Shown piece by piece: positions 44,126-53,168 of a DNA stretch of 64,000 nucleotides. Made by a program: the position numbers and the translations under genes. The DNA is from Cohaesibacter gelatinilyticus (GTDB lineage Bacteria > Pseudomonadota > Alphaproteobacteria > Rhizobiales > Cohaesibacteraceae), in contig NZ_OBEL01000005.1 in NCBI RefSeq assembly GCF_900215605.1, positions 186,001-250,000 on the forward strand. The letters run 5' to 3'. Every line of letters starts with the position of its first letter. Within the stretch, counting starts at the first letter, position 1. The notes under the pieces were generated by a model. The model saw only the letters and a program-made list of their open reading frames with translations. It did no database searches and was not told the DNA's origin.

Positions 44126-46813
44126 ATGCGCAATCGCGGACATGGACAATGTGGTCTGGACTGGCAGCCAGAGCAAGCTGAGCATGAAGCAGCTGCTCTT
44201 CAGCAGGGTGAGCCGTCAGATACCTGGACAGGATTGATCCATCCACGTGCCATGTTGGCTTTTTTTACTCGGCGATTTACCACTATTCTTCTGGTCGCCT
44301 CGCTTGTTTTTGGTCTGGGTCTGGCCGTTTATATGGTGTTGCCGGGTAAATATTCCTCGCAAGCGCTTGTGTTGGTTGACCCACGACAACCAAGGGTCAC
44401 CTTGACCGAAGATGTTCTGCCGGGCATTGGCGGCGATGCTGCCGCATTGACCAGTCTCGTGCAAATCATGAAATCCGATGGCTTTCTGGCCAAAGCAGTA
44501 AATGCTCTCGATCTCAGTTCGGATCCAGACTATGCGTCGGCAGCAAGTGAAAAAGCGCTCATTGATTCTTTTCGGAAGAATATGAGTGCCTCAAGACAAG
44601 GTGCGACTTACATTGTTGAAGTCAATGTCAGCTCCAAGGATCCTCAAAAAGCGGCCCGCTATGCCAACGGTTTGGCCGAGCTTTTTATAAATGAGATCAA
44701 TGATAATCGCCTGGATGCCAGCACCGAGGCGGCAGAATGGTTATCCCAGCGGCTTACTTTGTTACGCACAAATCTGAAAAAATCAGAAGATGCAGTCGCC
44801 AGTTATCAGGCAAAAGCAGGCATAGTCGATACCGGTAACCAAAGCACATTGGATAACCAGCAGCTGACATCTCTGGTGACCCAGCTGTCGAATGCAACAA
44901 CTGAAGTTGAGGATACCAAAGCACGTTTTGATCAGGCAAAGCGTGATGGTGTGCCAGCCTCCAGCTCCAGTGGTCAGGGAGATCAATTTCTCAATCTCAA
45001 CCAGCTGTTGCAAGAGCAAAGCCGATTACGTCGACAAGCTGCCGAACTGAACCAGACTTTGGGTGCTCGTCATCCGCGCATCATGGCCAATAAGGAACAG
45101 CAGCGCATCATTGCCGGGCAAGTACAGAGCGAGAAACGGCGTTTGGTGCAGCAGGCGGGTCAGGCTTACAAAGCAGCCAAGGCCAAACGTGCTTCCGTAC
45201 AGCGCCAATTGGCTGATGCTCGCTCCCGTGCCATCCGGCAAAACAAGCAATCCGTTGAACTTGTCAACTTGCAGCGTGAAGCCAAGGCCAATCGGGATTT
45301 GTATGAGCAGTTTTTGGCGAGATACAAGGTTACTGACGAACAAAGCCGTCTTCAAAGCGATGAAGCAAAAATTGCGTCTGCTGCGACGGTGCCGCTCAAA
45401 TCCAATAAGCCTTCCATAAAGCTGGTTATACCTATTCTGGCAGTTCTGGGCGGAATTCTGGGATTGATAACCGCATTGATCCTCGAGGCATTTTCCACGC
45501 CATCTTCGGCCCGGGCTGCGAGCATGACAGCTGCCGCTTCAGGGCGACGCAGATCGGCTCAGGCAACCAAAAAACGTGCCCGTCATTCATCCATTCCCGA
45601 GAAGGAAATGGAAGGTGAGGAAGAATGGCCTCACGAGGGCGAGCAGGATCAAGAAATGACAATGGCTCGGTGGGCCGAGCAACGGGAACAACGGCATCCA
45701 TTGGTAAACAAGTCGCTGTCGCCTCGACGTCGTGCTGCAATTGAGCGTCAAATCGCAGAAAAGAACGCGCAGAAGAAACAGAGAATGAGAACAGTGAATC
45801 AGCGGTATGCTGATCACGAATTTCATGTCGGTTCTGATCAATTCATTGAAACAACGGATGAATTTGATGGAATGGACTCGGTGTATTCCCTCGGTGAGCA
45901 GCCCGAGCATAGCTCATATCAGCCACGAGTTTACCAACGAATGCAAGATGAACCCAACCATCCGAGCTTGCGTAACTTGGGTCGGTCACAACGTAGGAAT
46001 ATTGGACCTCAAAGCCATATGCGGAGCGTCTCCGATGCCGAGTTTGGAGCGTTGAATTCACATCATGAGGCTTATGGCGAAAATGTACATTCACTCTATC
46101 CGTCCGGTCCCTATGAGAGTGATGATGGTATTCTCTTTGGCATCCCGCAAGATATCTATGGTAAATTGCGCAGTCATGGCCGGATGGAAGATTCAACAAT
46201 CCGTAACCTTGCTGACAATGTCTTGCGGCGAAATATTGAATTGTCGGCACTTTTGAAAGATAACTTCAACCACATCGACAGTTTTTTGCGGAGCTCTGAA
46301 AGTCAGGCTTTCCGGTCTGTTCTTCTTGCCTCGTTCTCGTCCGAAAGGGCGCAGGATCTGGTAGCGGATGTGTTGAGGGATTATGCAATCCAATCAGGGC
46401 AGCGTCCCGTTCTGGTGACTTTGTCTGAGGCCCCGGATCGAAAACAGCAAGGAATTGCTGGAGTGCAAGAGGATGATCCTTGGTCTGGTCTGCAGGAATA
46501 TGATGACCATGATGTCATTCATTTCACCGTTGGCCCTGTACACAGTTTCGCTCATGAGGATATGCATTGGAGTATCCATGCGCTGGAAAGCGAGCAATTT
46601 GCACACTTGATGCAAATTTGTGAGCAGCGTTACGGATTGGTCATTGTGGTTGCACCAACTGACCTGCCGCAAGAAGAGGTGGACGATATGGTGGATCTGT
46701 TTGACGCTGTTATAGCGGTATTGGATCAAACATTGTTGGACCATCAAGACCTGTCGGAGTGGCAAGATTGGGCAATGGATGCCGATGGCGCTCTGGTTCT
46801 GGATCGCGTTTGA
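44126..46813 (+). CDS. Wzz/GumC-type polysaccharide co-polymerase with degenerate kinase domain
   Basis: An 895-residue protein. It has a first transmembrane helix at about 52-72 (TILLVASLVFGLGLAVYMVL), the Wzz domain, long coiled coils in the periplasm (about 170-415), and a second helix at about 434-455 (LVIPILAVLGGILGLITALI). A long charged, probably disordered cytoplasmic part follows (about 456-700), then about 160 residues with the layout of a BY-kinase: FRSVLLASFSSERAQDLV sits where Walker A should be but lacks GxxxxGK(S/T); RPVLVTLSEAPDRK lacks the second Asp motif; YGLVIVVAPTDLPQEEVDD matches Walker B only loosely. There is no Tyr cluster at the end. So chain-length control is likely, but kinase activity is not. 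Confidence 0.8.
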   Translation: MRNRGHGQCGLDWQPEQAEHEAAALQQGEPSDTWTGLIHPRAMLAFFTRRFTTILLVASLVFGLGLAVYMVLPGKYSSQALVLVDPRQPRVTLTEDVLPGIGGDAAALTSLVQIMKSDGFLAKAVNALDLSSDPDYASAASEKALIDSFRKNMSASRQGATYIVEVNVSSKDPQKAARYANGLAELFINEINDNRLDASTEAAEWLSQRLTLLRTNLKKSEDAVASYQAKAGIVDTGNQSTLDNQQLTSLVTQLSNATTEVEDTKARFDQAKRDGVPASSSSGQGDQFLNLNQLLQEQSRLRRQAAELNQTLGARHPRIMANKEQQRIIAGQVQSEKRRLVQQAGQAYKAAKAKRASVQRQLADARSRAIRQNKQSVELVNLQREAKANRDLYEQFLARYKVTDEQSRLQSDEAKIASAATVPLKSNKPSIKLVIPILAVLGGILGLITALILEAFSTPSSARAASMTAAASGRRRSAQATKKRARHSSIPEKEMEGEEEWPHEGEQDQEMTMARWAEQREQRHPLVNKSLSPRRRAAIERQIAEKNAQKKQRMRTVNQRYADHEFHVGSDQFIETTDEFDGMDSVYSLGEQPEHSSYQPRVYQRMQDEPNHPSLRNLGRSQRRNIGPQSHMRSVSDAEFGALNSHHEAYGENVHSLYPSGPYESDDGILFGIPQDIYGKLRSHGRMEDSTIRNLADNVLRRNIELSALLKDNFNHIDSFLRSSESQAFRSVLLASFSSERAQDLVADVLRDYAIQSGQRPVLVTLSEAPDRKQQGIAGVQEDDPWSGLQEYDDHDVIHFTVGPVHSFAHEDMHWSIHALESEQFAHLMQICEQRYGLVIVVAPTDLPQEEVDDMVDLFDAVIAVLDQTLLDHQDLSEWQDWAMDADGALVLDRV

Positions 46814-46967
46814 AGGCTTTCGTTTTCCTTGCTGTCACAAACAAAGGAACGGTTAACCAAGCGGTTTAACTGAAAGGGCACGGTTGCATGATACTCTATC
46901 ACGCAACGGGTGTTGGTTCTGGATGTCGGAGCAGTTGGACATCCATCGACAGGAAAAGAAGAAGACC

Positions 46968-47723
46968 ATGGTCAATCAAGCAATCACCTTGGGCGGTCTG
47001 CCCATCACAGTCGCCAGCTGTGACAGTGCGGCCCGGGATATGATTGAGACGGCATTGCGATACAGGGGGCAGAACCGCCCACCGCAATATGTGACGTCGG
47101 CCAATGGTCAGGTTCTTTCCATGTGTGCTGCCCAGCCAGAAATTCGAACTTTGTTTGAACAAGCGGACATCATCCATGCCGATGGTGAGCCGATGGTGAA
47201 ATTCTCCCGCCTGATGTGTGAAACGGGCTTGCCGGAGCGTGTCGCGACCACTGATCTGGTGCACAACACCGCGAATTTGGCACAGAAACAAGATGTCACA
47301 TTCTATTTTCTGGGGGCGGCTCAGGACGTGATTGAAGCCGCCGTCGCCAATGTTCAAAAAGCCTATCCAAATCTGAAATTTGCCGGTTTTCGCAATGGCT
47401 ATATCTCACCGGATCAGGAAGAGGACGTTTTGGCCGAGATCAATGCAGCAGCACCAGATATCCTCTGGATTGGCATGGGTGTACCATTGGAGCAGAGTTT
47501 CATTGTGCGCAACCGCCACAAACTGACCAATGTGGGTGTTATCAAAACATCCGGCGGTTTGTTTGACTTCCTCTCTGGTCGTAACAAACGCGCTTCCGAA
47601 TGGATGCAGAACTGGGGTCTGGAATGGGCCTATCGCACCTGGTTGGAGCCCAAGCGTCTGGCTTGGCGGTATTTGACCACCAACCCCCATGCCTTGTTGC
47701 TCTTGCTTACGCGTTCACGGTGA
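46968..47723 (+). CDS. WecG/TagA/CpsF family glycosyltransferase
   Basis: GT26 enzyme, 251 residues from ATG 46968, which has AGGAAAAGAAG upstream; a TTG at 46884 and an ATG at 46923 are in frame too. Seen: NGQVLSMCAAQPEIRTLFEQ, ADIIHADGEPMVKFSRL (the active-site Asp-Gly), TTDLVHNTANL, TFYFLGAAQDVIEAAV, ISPDQEEDVLAEI, DILWIGMGVPLEQSF and TSGGLFDFLSGRNKRA. Such enzymes usually add ManNAc(A) or a similar sugar to a lipid-linked GlcNAc, the second step of repeat-unit synthesis. The first-step enzyme is not in the window. Confidence 0.9.
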   Translation: MVNQAITLGGLPITVASCDSAARDMIETALRYRGQNRPPQYVTSANGQVLSMCAAQPEIRTLFEQADIIHADGEPMVKFSRLMCETGLPERVATTDLVHNTANLAQKQDVTFYFLGAAQDVIEAAVANVQKAYPNLKFAGFRNGYISPDQEEDVLAEINAAAPDILWIGMGVPLEQSFIVRNRHKLTNVGVIKTSGGLFDFLSGRNKRASEWMQNWGLEWAYRTWLEPKRLAWRYLTTNPHALLLLLTRSR

Positions 47724-47729
47724 TCAGAC

Positions 47730-48902
47730 ATGCACTGGATCGGGAAAAGTTTCGTCATCACCCTGCTTTGCCTGGCAGTGACATTGATGCAATCTCCTCC
47801 AGTTCAGGCTCAAACTGCCAACTCATCTCTCTGTTTTGCCGGTTATGAACAATCTGAAGGCGATCTGTTCGAGCGCTTGGCTCGCGGCGTGAACTTTCCT
47901 AACTGGTCCCCCCTCTATGATGGTTTCAAGCCATCGAATGAGATGTTGCTGAGCCTTCAAAAGCAAGGCTTGACCCATTTACGCTTGCCGATCGATGGCG
48001 AGCAGATTATGCCTGCATTTTCTGATGAGCAGATCAAGCGGCAATATTTGCAAGAGTTGGAAAGTGCGATTATTCGATTACAGGATTTGGGCTTTGTTAT
48101 AAGTCTTGATATGCATCCTGGTGGCGATTTTGCGAGGATGCATGAGCGTGATCCTGGAGTCGGTTATGATCAGCTTGTCCTTGCTTGGGATGTGATGACC
48201 AGGCATCTAAAAAAACTGCCATTGAAACACAAGGATCCATCCCGCCTTCTGCTAGAGCTTCTGAATGAACCGGCACCCGCCGAAGATGTATGGTGGCAAC
48301 AGGCGCAAGAGCTCGTAGATCATTTACGAAGCAGCTGGCCGGAGACATGGTTGATCGTCGGCCCGGCCTTTTTTCAACGCTACGAAGTTCTGGCTCGTGC
48401 CCAACCCTTGAAGGGTGAGAAGCTGATCTATGCCGTTCACTATTACGATCCCTTTCCCTTTACCCATCAGGCCATTTCGTGGGATGATAACAGTCCGTTA
48501 AAGGATATCGCCTTTCTTCCATTTCCGCTTCATCGAAAGCATGGAGCTGTGCAGGCACAAATTGCAGACCTGCGGCAATTGGGTAAAGAGGCGGCGATCA
48601 CTGAAATCGAGAACACCACACGCGAACCATGGACAAGTGAGCGGGTGGCCAATGATCTGCGAAAAGTAGGGCAATGGGCCAAACGTCACGAGGTACCGGT
48701 TCTGGTCAACGAGTTTGGCGTGCTGACCCATGCGGTTGATACAAAATCAAGATTGCGCTGGTTGGAAGCCGTCACCAAGGGAGCTGAAGACGTGTGTCTT
48801 GGCTGGACCCATTGGGACTTCTCAGATGGATTTGGACTGATCGCCTATCCTGAAAAAGTGCCCGACGAAATGGTACTGAAAGCTCTGTTAGACAGGAAAT
48901 AA
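47730..48902 (+). CDS. Secreted glycoside hydrolase family 5 (cellulase-like)
   Basis: A 390-residue secreted or periplasmic glycanase. The N-terminus is a signal peptide (SFVITLLCLAVTLMQSPPVQA, cleavage after QAQ likely). Then a GH5 barrel: RGVNFPNW, LRLPIDGEQIM, FVISLDMHPGG, LLLELLNEPAPAED with the acid/base Glu, YAVHYYDPFPFTHQ, and VLVNEFGVL with the nucleophile Glu, and WTHWDFSDGFGL. Both catalytic Glu are present. It starts 6 bp after the glycosyltransferase and is the last gene of the polysaccharide run, so it probably trims or releases the polymer. Confidence 0.88.
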   Translation: MHWIGKSFVITLLCLAVTLMQSPPVQAQTANSSLCFAGYEQSEGDLFERLARGVNFPNWSPLYDGFKPSNEMLLSLQKQGLTHLRLPIDGEQIMPAFSDEQIKRQYLQELESAIIRLQDLGFVISLDMHPGGDFARMHERDPGVGYDQLVLAWDVMTRHLKKLPLKHKDPSRLLLELLNEPAPAEDVWWQQAQELVDHLRSSWPETWLIVGPAFFQRYEVLARAQPLKGEKLIYAVHYYDPFPFTHQAISWDDNSPLKDIAFLPFPLHRKHGAVQAQIADLRQLGKEAAITEIENTTREPWTSERVANDLRKVGQWAKRHEVPVLVNEFGVLTHAVDTKSRLRWLEAVTKGAEDVCLGWTHWDFSDGFGLIAYPEKVPDEMVLKALLDRK

Positions 48903-48927
48903 TACGCCATTTCATCGGGCCACACGT

Positions 48928-49869
48928 TTAACTTTTCTCAGATATCGCCTTTGTTGGTTTGTCTGATGCCGCAGAGGCTGGTTGCCATCCAGGAGGTTGG
49001 ATCAAATAACTCAGTTTGGCTGTTATCCCTTTCGCATTCCACATTTGGCGAGCCAGTTTCGCAAAACCATGCCCAAATACCACGAGCGGATTCAGGCTAT
49101 TGATGGGCGGATTGACCCCGTAAACAACCTTTTCCTCCTCCGGCACGAAGGTGCCGAACATACGGTCCCAGATGATCAGAATGCCGGCATAATTCTTATC
49201 GATATAACGGCGATTGGAGCCATGATGCACTCGGTGGTGTGACGGTGTATTGAAGATCGCTTCAATGAAAGAGGGAAGCTTGTCGATGGTTTCGGTATGT
49301 AAAGCAGTCTGAAACAGCTGTACGATTGTCACCGCAAACAGAATAAGCGCCGGATCAAAACCCAATAGAGCAATGGGCATCAGGAATGGCAGGCCGAAGA
49401 TTGCGTCCAGTGGCCCGTGACGATAGGCAACTGAGATGTTGAAATAGGGTGAGCTGTGGTGAACGGTATGAGTTGCCCAACCTAGTCCGATCCTGTGAGC
49501 GGCGCGATGTTCCCAATAATAGGCGAAATCAGCCAGCAGGATAACCAATGCAACAGTCCACCAATTGTTGGGAAGGAAGGTCCAACTGGCATTCAGATGG
49601 ACCCAGTAAAGCGTTCCGAGATAGACACCGCCTGTGAACAGTATGATTCCAACATGAACAGTCAGGGTCAGAAAGTTGACACCGACATCGCCGATGGTGG
49701 TCCAGCTCATTTTCTGTTTGACCAGAAGCCGGATCAGCTCAAATCCCAGAAAAGTGATTGCTGCGACAAAAAACCAGTCGTCTATCAAAGTTTCCCATTG
49801 GTAGATTTGGGTATCTTCAAACCGATGTGTCCGGAAATTCTCGAACCAGGATTGCATTGGAAGTCTCAT
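48928..49869 (-). CDS. Sterol desaturase / fatty acid hydroxylase superfamily protein
   Basis: Di-iron membrane oxygenase-like protein of 313 residues from ATG 49869; an ATG at 49932 would take the coding region across the palindrome at 49886-49903 and adds 21 residues. Seen: several transmembrane helices (FFVAAITFLGFELIRLLV, VALVILLADFAYYWE) and the three His clusters EHRAAH, HTVHHSS and HHRVHHGSN, with RYIDKNYAGILIIWDRMFGTF. Substrate unknown; roles range from lipid or hopanoid to fatty-acid hydroxylation. It is divergent from a TetR gene 162 bp away, which suggests repression by it. Confidence 0.85.
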   Translation of the reverse strand: MRLPMQSWFENFRTHRFEDTQIYQWETLIDDWFFVAAITFLGFELIRLLVKQKMSWTTIGDVGVNFLTLTVHVGIILFTGGVYLGTLYWVHLNASWTFLPNNWWTVALVILLADFAYYWEHRAAHRIGLGWATHTVHHSSPYFNISVAYRHGPLDAIFGLPFLMPIALLGFDPALILFAVTIVQLFQTALHTETIDKLPSFIEAIFNTPSHHRVHHGSNRRYIDKNYAGILIIWDRMFGTFVPEEEKVVYGVNPPINSLNPLVVFGHGFAKLARQMWNAKGITAKLSYLIQPPGWQPASAASDKPTKAISEKS

Positions 49870-49885
49870 TGGTTGGTTGAGATAA

Positions 49886-49903
49886 ATTATCAAATTTGAT
49901 AAT
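49886..49903. promoter_or_regulatory. Perfect 18-bp palindrome, candidate TetR operator
   Basis: ATTATCAAATTTGATAAT is perfectly palindromic and lies 17 bp upstream of the chosen start of the sterol-desaturase-family gene and 128 bp from the TetR gene. It is in the place expected for a TetR operator controlling both genes. Confidence 0.6.
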
Positions 49904-50031
49904 AAATTAGATATCACAAGGTTTATTGTCAATAATGAAAATAAAGAAGAACTCGGATATGTCTGTCAGCAAAGTTCGCATCAAAACAAGACAAACTGAA
50001 TTTGAGCGCAGAACGATGAGGGATTGAGAGA

Positions 50032-50661
50032 ATGGGGCGACCAAGTACCAAACAAAAAAGAACCCAGGAAATTTTGGATGCCTATGAGCTTTGCATCGCG
50101 AAATTCGGCGTGGAGGGAACAACGCTCGAAATTCTCGCCAAGGAAGCGGGCTTGGCACGTGCTCTGATCCGTCACCATGTTGGCAATCGAGACAATCTTC
50201 TTGAAGCCTTTCAGGAACGGTTCTTTACTCGTTCAGCGGAAGTCATGAAGGATATGGTCGAGGCATTGCCAGTTTCCAAATCATTCAGATCGAGTGATAC
50301 TGAATTGCCAGAACGCCTTGACCAATTGGTCACTTGGCTTTTTTCTCCCGATCATAGCGACAGCATGTTGATCTTGGTGGCCAACGCTCTCATCTCGGTT
50401 GCACCCAAATATGCCAATCTGTCCAAGTCTCTGGCGGAATGGGTCGAGAATTTTGAAAACTTGCTGGAAGCTGAACTGACACAGGCATTCCCGGATTGTG
50501 AAGCGCAAAAGCGCTCGATCATTGCAACTGGATTGCTGGGAATCTATTTCAATGCCGACTCTCTTTCGCTGCTTTCGCATCTGCGCAGCACCTTTCAGAA
50601 AGATTGTGAGGCATCCGCCAGACTTTTGCTCGGGCAATTGCAAGATCACCATGGGGATTAA
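50032..50661 (+). CDS. TetR-family transcriptional regulator
   Basis: A 209-residue repressor. The N-terminal helix-turn-helix is clear: QEILDAYELCIAKFGVEGTT, LEILAKEAGLARALIRHHVG, NRDNLLEAF at about residues 12-61. The rest is helical and diverged, as is usual for the ligand domain. It is divergent from a membrane oxygenase-like gene; a palindrome lies in between. The ligand is not known; a lipid or hydrophobic compound would fit the partner. Confidence 0.9.
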   Translation: MGRPSTKQKRTQEILDAYELCIAKFGVEGTTLEILAKEAGLARALIRHHVGNRDNLLEAFQERFFTRSAEVMKDMVEALPVSKSFRSSDTELPERLDQLVTWLFSPDHSDSMLILVANALISVAPKYANLSKSLAEWVENFENLLEAELTQAFPDCEAQKRSIIATGLLGIYFNADSLSLLSHLRSTFQKDCEASARLLLGQLQDHHGD

Positions 50662-50808
50662 AGCGTAAATAGGTGCGTTTTTTTCCGCCTTTACCCCGTG
50701 CGCTCTCTTGTGAGCTGACAAGGAAGCCCGTAAGGTTGGGACATAAAATCAACAGATCTGGTTCGCCATAAGCTGCATGGCCAATCACAAGGAAAAAAGA
50801 GCATATCC

Positions 50809-51429
50809 ATGACAATTCGTCTGCACAAAGGGGACCTGCCAAATCTCAATCACTATGATGGTGTCTCTGCCATCGCAATTGATACTGAGACCCTGGGGCT
50901 CAATCCCTTGCGTGACAGGCTTTGTGTTGTTCAGCTCTCACCAGGGGATGGCAGTGCCGATCTGATCCAGATTGAAAAGGGTCAGACCAATGCACCCAAC
51001 CTGCAAACCCTGCTTGGCAATGACAAGATTACCAAGATCTTCCATTTTGCACGCTTTGATCTAGCTGTGCTCTACCATACCTTCGGTGTGATGCCGAGCC
51101 CGGTTTTCTGCACCAAGATCGCATCCAAACTGACCCGTACCTATACAGACCGCCATGGCTTGAAGGATGTTTGCAGAGAATTTCTGGATGTTGATATTTC
51201 CAAACAGCAGCAAAGCTCTGATTGGGGTGCTGATATGCTGACCGATGCGCAAAAGAAATATGCAGCATCAGATGTCCTGTATCTCCATGGTTTGATGGGC
51301 ATCTTCAGGGCACGTCTGTCTCGCGAAGGGCGCAAGGAACTGGCGCAGGCTACTTTTGATTATTTGCCGACGCGCTCAAAACTGGATCTGGCGGGTTGGC
51401 CGGATACAGACATCTTTGCACATTCCTAA
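50809..51429 (+). CDS. rnd: Ribonuclease D, single-domain
   Basis: 3'-5' exonuclease for tRNA and small RNA ends, DEDDy superfamily. 206 residues; only the exonuclease domain is present, without the C-terminal HRDC domains of E. coli RNase D, as often in this group. Seen: IAIDTETLGLNPLRDRL (first acidic pair), FHFARFDLAVLYHTFG (third), and YAASDVLYLHGL with the Tyr and final Asp. TKIASKLTRTYTDRHGLKD is the typical middle segment. It stands in front of lptC-lptA-lptB, a common order in alphaproteobacteria, and has its own terminator at 51531-51554. Confidence 0.93.
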   Translation: MTIRLHKGDLPNLNHYDGVSAIAIDTETLGLNPLRDRLCVVQLSPGDGSADLIQIEKGQTNAPNLQTLLGNDKITKIFHFARFDLAVLYHTFGVMPSPVFCTKIASKLTRTYTDRHGLKDVCREFLDVDISKQQQSSDWGADMLTDAQKKYAASDVLYLHGLMGIFRARLSREGRKELAQATFDYLPTRSKLDLAGWPDTDIFAHS

Positions 51430-51530
51430 GATGGGTGGTCGTTTCTCGTCCTGAGAATGGCAGACAGATCTTTGTTCTGATCCTATTCCTGCCGCCTTTG
51501 GCAGCTAAGTGAACAGGACGGAATGATCAG

Positions 51531-51554
51531 AGCCCGCAATATTTGCGGGCTTTT
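51531..51554 (+). terminator. Intrinsic terminator after rnd
   Basis: AGCCCGCAA pairs with TTGCGGGCT around TAT, followed by T4. It lies between rnd and lptC. Confidence 0.85.
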
Positions 51555-51624
51555 ACACAGAGTAGCCGGTTTTCTGGCCTCGATATGCAGTTCATGCTGG
51601 CAACGGAACAGGCAAAAGGCGCCC

Positions 51625-52410
51625 ATGCAGCAAGACCCGACATATTCGTCACCAGCACGAGGCAGTGGCCCGACACGTCATCTGCGCGTCCCGCCTTCCA
51701 GGGAGGACCTTGCGACACGTCCGACAATTATATCTGCTGAAGAGCAGGAAAGGGCATTTCGCAGCGCACGCCGTCACTCCATGCGTGTGAAGATTCTGAA
51801 ATGGTCTTTGCCGCTGGTCGTTCTTGTCGGGATTGTTGGTTTCATTGCGTGGGTCCTGCATAATCAGCCGGATCCCGCGCCGGTTCAGGAAGCGCTGAAG
51901 GAAAGTAACTTCGAGCAGGAAGAGCTGACAATGGCAAATCCCAAGCTCAATGGATTTTCCAAGGGTCGTGCTTATGAGGTGATTGCAGAAGAAGCTGTTC
52001 AGCAGGTGGCAACGCCTCACATCATCAATCTGCGTCAGATTTCAGCTCGAGTGAATGATGAGAAGGATCAATGGGTGACCATAACCTCGCTCTCTGGTCT
52101 GTTCGATCAGGAGCAGGAAACCTTGGAATTGACCGGCAACGTCGACGTGCGATCCTCTCTTGGTTATGACATGACAACCGAAGGGGCACAGGTTGATATG
52201 AAGCGTGGCTACATGATTACCACCAGTCCTGTGACAATTGCTTCCGGTGATGTTCGACTGGGGGCAGAGCAATTGGAAGTGATCGATAATGGCGATCAAC
52301 TGCGTTTCAAGAACCGAGTACAGCTTCGTATTGATGCCAGTATGCTGAATAAGCACAAGGATGCCTCGAAGGCCAAGCCAGATGCCACATTGAAAGCAGA
52401 AGAGCGATGA
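51625..52410 (+). CDS. lptC: Lipopolysaccharide export protein LptC
   Basis: Bitopic inner-membrane protein that receives lipopolysaccharide from LptBFG and hands it to LptA. 261 residues from ATG 51625 (AAAAGG upstream); the frame opens earlier at 51523 inside the rnd terminator, which is not credible as coding. Seen: a basic, Pro/Arg-rich N-terminal part, one transmembrane helix at about residues 58-78 (ILKWSLPLVVLVGIVGFIAW), then a periplasmic beta-jellyroll region with NPKLNGFSKGRAYEVIAEEA, ETLELTGNVDVRSSLGYDMT and AEQLEVIDNGDQLRFKNRVQ. It overlaps lptA by four bases. Confidence 0.92.
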   Translation: MQQDPTYSSPARGSGPTRHLRVPPSREDLATRPTIISAEEQERAFRSARRHSMRVKILKWSLPLVVLVGIVGFIAWVLHNQPDPAPVQEALKESNFEQEELTMANPKLNGFSKGRAYEVIAEEAVQQVATPHIINLRQISARVNDEKDQWVTITSLSGLFDQEQETLELTGNVDVRSSLGYDMTTEGAQVDMKRGYMITTSPVTIASGDVRLGAEQLEVIDNGDQLRFKNRVQLRIDASMLNKHKDASKAKPDATLKAEER

Positions 52411-53015
52411 TCGAAGCTTTATCCCATATTTGCAAGCCTTTGAAACTGCCATCTGCCTGGGCTCATCATGCATCAATGGTGTTTGTTGTTGTCATTCTAT
52501 GTAGCGGGCTCCTCACTCCCAGTCTTGCACAGGCGCAAGGTATGGCGGACGTCGCTTCGGGTCTTAGAACGGATCCGGATGCCCCGATTGAGGTGGAAGC
52601 AGATCAGCTTGATATTTACGACAAGAAAAAGGTTGCAATCTTTACGGGGAACGTGATTGCCAAGCAGGGGGAAACGCAACTCAATACCTCAACCCTGACC
52701 ATCCACTATTCCGGGGGTGGGGCCGGAACGGCGCAGTCCATTACGCGTCTTGAAGCGAATGGCGGGGTAATCGTCTCTCAAAAAGATCAGAAGGCGACTG
52801 GCAATCGTGCCTTTGTCGATATGACCAAGGAGCAGATCACGCTGTCGGGAAATGTGGTGCTGACCCAGGGAAAGAACGTACTGCGTGGGAAAGAGCTGTT
52901 CATTGATATGCGCACTGGCGCTGCGAGACTTGCTTCAGCAGCACCGGCTAATGCTGCAGGTCAGAAAAAAGGCCGGGTACAGGGCTTGTTCACTCCCAAT
53001 AGACGTCCCAAATAG
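52407..53015 (+). CDS. lptA: Lipopolysaccharide transport periplasmic protein LptA
   Basis: Periplasmic bridge of the Lpt machine. 202 residues. The N-terminus has a signal sequence (SMVFVVVILCSGLLTP, then SLAQAQ). Then the OstA/LptA fold: PIEVEADQLDIYDKKKVAIF, TGNVIAKQGETQLNTSTLTI, RLEANGGVIVSQKDQKATGN, and VLTQGKNVLRGKELFIDM. Its start overlaps lptC by four bases (ATGA), so expression is coupled. Confidence 0.93.
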   Translation: MIEALSHICKPLKLPSAWAHHASMVFVVVILCSGLLTPSLAQAQGMADVASGLRTDPDAPIEVEADQLDIYDKKKVAIFTGNVIAKQGETQLNTSTLTIHYSGGGAGTAQSITRLEANGGVIVSQKDQKATGNRAFVDMTKEQITLSGNVVLTQGKNVLRGKELFIDMRTGAARLASAAPANAAGQKKGRVQGLFTPNRRPK

Positions 53016-53168
53016 GGCCTGACGCCCATTTTGCTCCTCAAATATCGCTTTATCTGTATCTCATTTGATTTTGAGAGACAATGTGGATTGCATTGAGGCT
53101 CGACAACAGACCCAAGAGCCTTTATTCAGGCAATTGACAGTCTCCAAGCGTGGAGCAGATTCAAGAAG

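Noticed and set aside
51523-51624. Longer N-terminus for LptC
   Set aside because: The upstream codons overlap the rnd terminator and are rich in Cys and Trp, unlike the family; ATG 51625 has a better ribosome site.
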